7,816 nt of DNA, from positions 1 through 7,816 of the forward strand of contig JAJAZK010000075.1 in the NCBI GenBank assembly GCA_026785765.1, written 5' to 3'. The notes under the pieces were generated by a model, which did no database searches, was not told the DNA's origin, and saw only the letters and a list, made by a program, of their open reading frames with translations. This stretch comes from Rhodoferax sp. Its GTDB lineage: Bacteria > Pseudomonadota > Gammaproteobacteria > Burkholderiales > Burkholderiaceae_C. How positions within the stretch are numbered: position 1 is the first letter of the stretch; every line of letters begins with the position of its first letter. The translations under genes and the position numbers were made by a program. Positions 7,541 to 7,816 of the stretch are shown piece by piece.

Positions 7541-7816
7541 CTACATCCTCATGCGTTTGGCTTCAGGGTCGAACGGCGGCTCCATCTGCAGACGCGCCGG
7601 GCGCCGCTCGCCCAGGATTTCGATCTCCAGTTGCATATCTGGCTTGACCAGTTCGGTGGGAATGTAACCCTGCGCCAGCGAAAGGTCCACGAAGTGGCCA
7701 TAACCACCCGAGGTAACCCAGCCGACCACCTTGCCGTCGACCCAGATCGGCTCGTCGCCCATCACGTCGGTGTCGGTCGCGTCCACCACCATACATACGC
7801 GGGTGCGTTTCGGGCC
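7541..7816 (-). CDS. Dimethylglycine/sarcosine dehydrogenase-like flavoprotein, C-terminal fragment
   Basis: Only the last 91 residues are in the window; the frame is open to the right edge, so the gene is cut there and not broken. The sequence has the pattern of the C-terminal beta-barrel of GcvT-type domains in the long (about 800-residue) FAD oxidoreductases of the dimethylglycine and sarcosine dehydrogenase family: a VVDATDTDVMGDEPIW strand, DGKVVGWVTSGGYGH, SLAQGYIPTEL, then EILGERRPARLQ and a closing FDPEAKRMRM. Such enzymes remove one N-methyl group and pass it to tetrahydrofolate. Standing 4 bases upstream of soxB, it would supply sarcosine to the following complex. An ATG at 7792 is not the start, since the conserved strand begins before it. 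The N-terminal FAD domain cannot be checked, so a free-standing GcvT-like aminomethyltransferase remains possible. Confidence 0.8.
   Translation of the reverse strand, partial: GPKRTRVCMVVDATDTDVMGDEPIWVDGKVVGWVTSGGYGHFVDLSLAQGYIPTELVKPDMQLEIEILGERRPARLQMEPPFDPEAKRMRM
7546..7550 (-). promoter_or_regulatory. Ribosome binding site of soxB
   Basis: GAGGA lies 9 bases before the soxB ATG, inside the last codons of the upstream dehydrogenase gene. It supports the start at 7536 and shows soxB can be initiated by itself while remaining in the same transcript. Confidence 0.65.

Noticed and set aside
6040..7647. 535-codon plus-strand open frame opposite soxB and soxD
   Set aside because: It crosses soxB, part of soxD and the end of the upstream dehydrogenase gene, all strongly conserved on the minus strand. 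The translation shows no recognisable domain. GC-biased third positions explain it.
7541..7792. An independent 83-residue small protein upstream of soxB
   Set aside because: The frame stays open to the window edge and the preceding codons continue a conserved GcvT-type C-terminal strand. It is the tail of a longer protein.

Overview
The window is GC-rich, densely packed bacterial DNA with strongly GC-biased third codon positions. The protein sequences look proteobacterial. A betaproteobacterium of the Burkholderiales type is my best guess, but this is an impression and not a placement. Almost every base is coding. The longest non-coding gap is about 60 bases.

Layout: on the plus strand, 1-702 holds a short-chain dehydrogenase/reductase (SDR) cut at its N-terminus by the window edge. 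Everything else is one minus-strand operon read from right to left. It begins with the C-terminal end of a dimethylglycine dehydrogenase-like protein with a GcvT-type C-terminal domain (7816-7541). Next come the four subunits of heterotetrameric sarcosine oxidase in the classical order: soxB (7536-6277), soxD (6264-5995), soxA (5933-2934) and soxG (2941 or 2932 to 2306). The last gene is a GMC-family FAD alcohol dehydrogenase (2327-651). Spacings are 4 and 12 bases, then a 61-base gap, then a junction that overlaps or nearly touches, then a 22-base overlap. One polycistronic mRNA with translational coupling is likely. The promoter must lie beyond the right edge.

How the genes work together: the dimethylglycine dehydrogenase-like enzyme would demethylate dimethylglycine (or a similar N-methyl amino acid) to sarcosine. 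SoxBDAG would then oxidise sarcosine to glycine, giving hydrogen peroxide and 5,10-methylenetetrahydrofolate. The GMC enzyme would oxidise an alcohol group. Its coupling to soxG suggests a substrate that feeds the same route, such as choline or a methylated ethanolamine. That substrate is inference, because the sequence resembles the broad GMC family and not specifically choline dehydrogenase BetA.

Most notable points: the GMC gene is fused into a sox operon by a 22-base overlap with soxG. The GMC and SDR genes converge and overlap tail to tail by 52 bases, giving the GMC protein a C-terminal tail encoded antisense to the conserved SDR C-terminus. A 22-codon mini-ORF exactly bridges soxD and soxA with an ATGA overlap at each end. 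I found no RNA genes, mobile elements, CRISPR arrays or convincing terminators. The core enzymes are known families, and I see no clearly unprecedented system.
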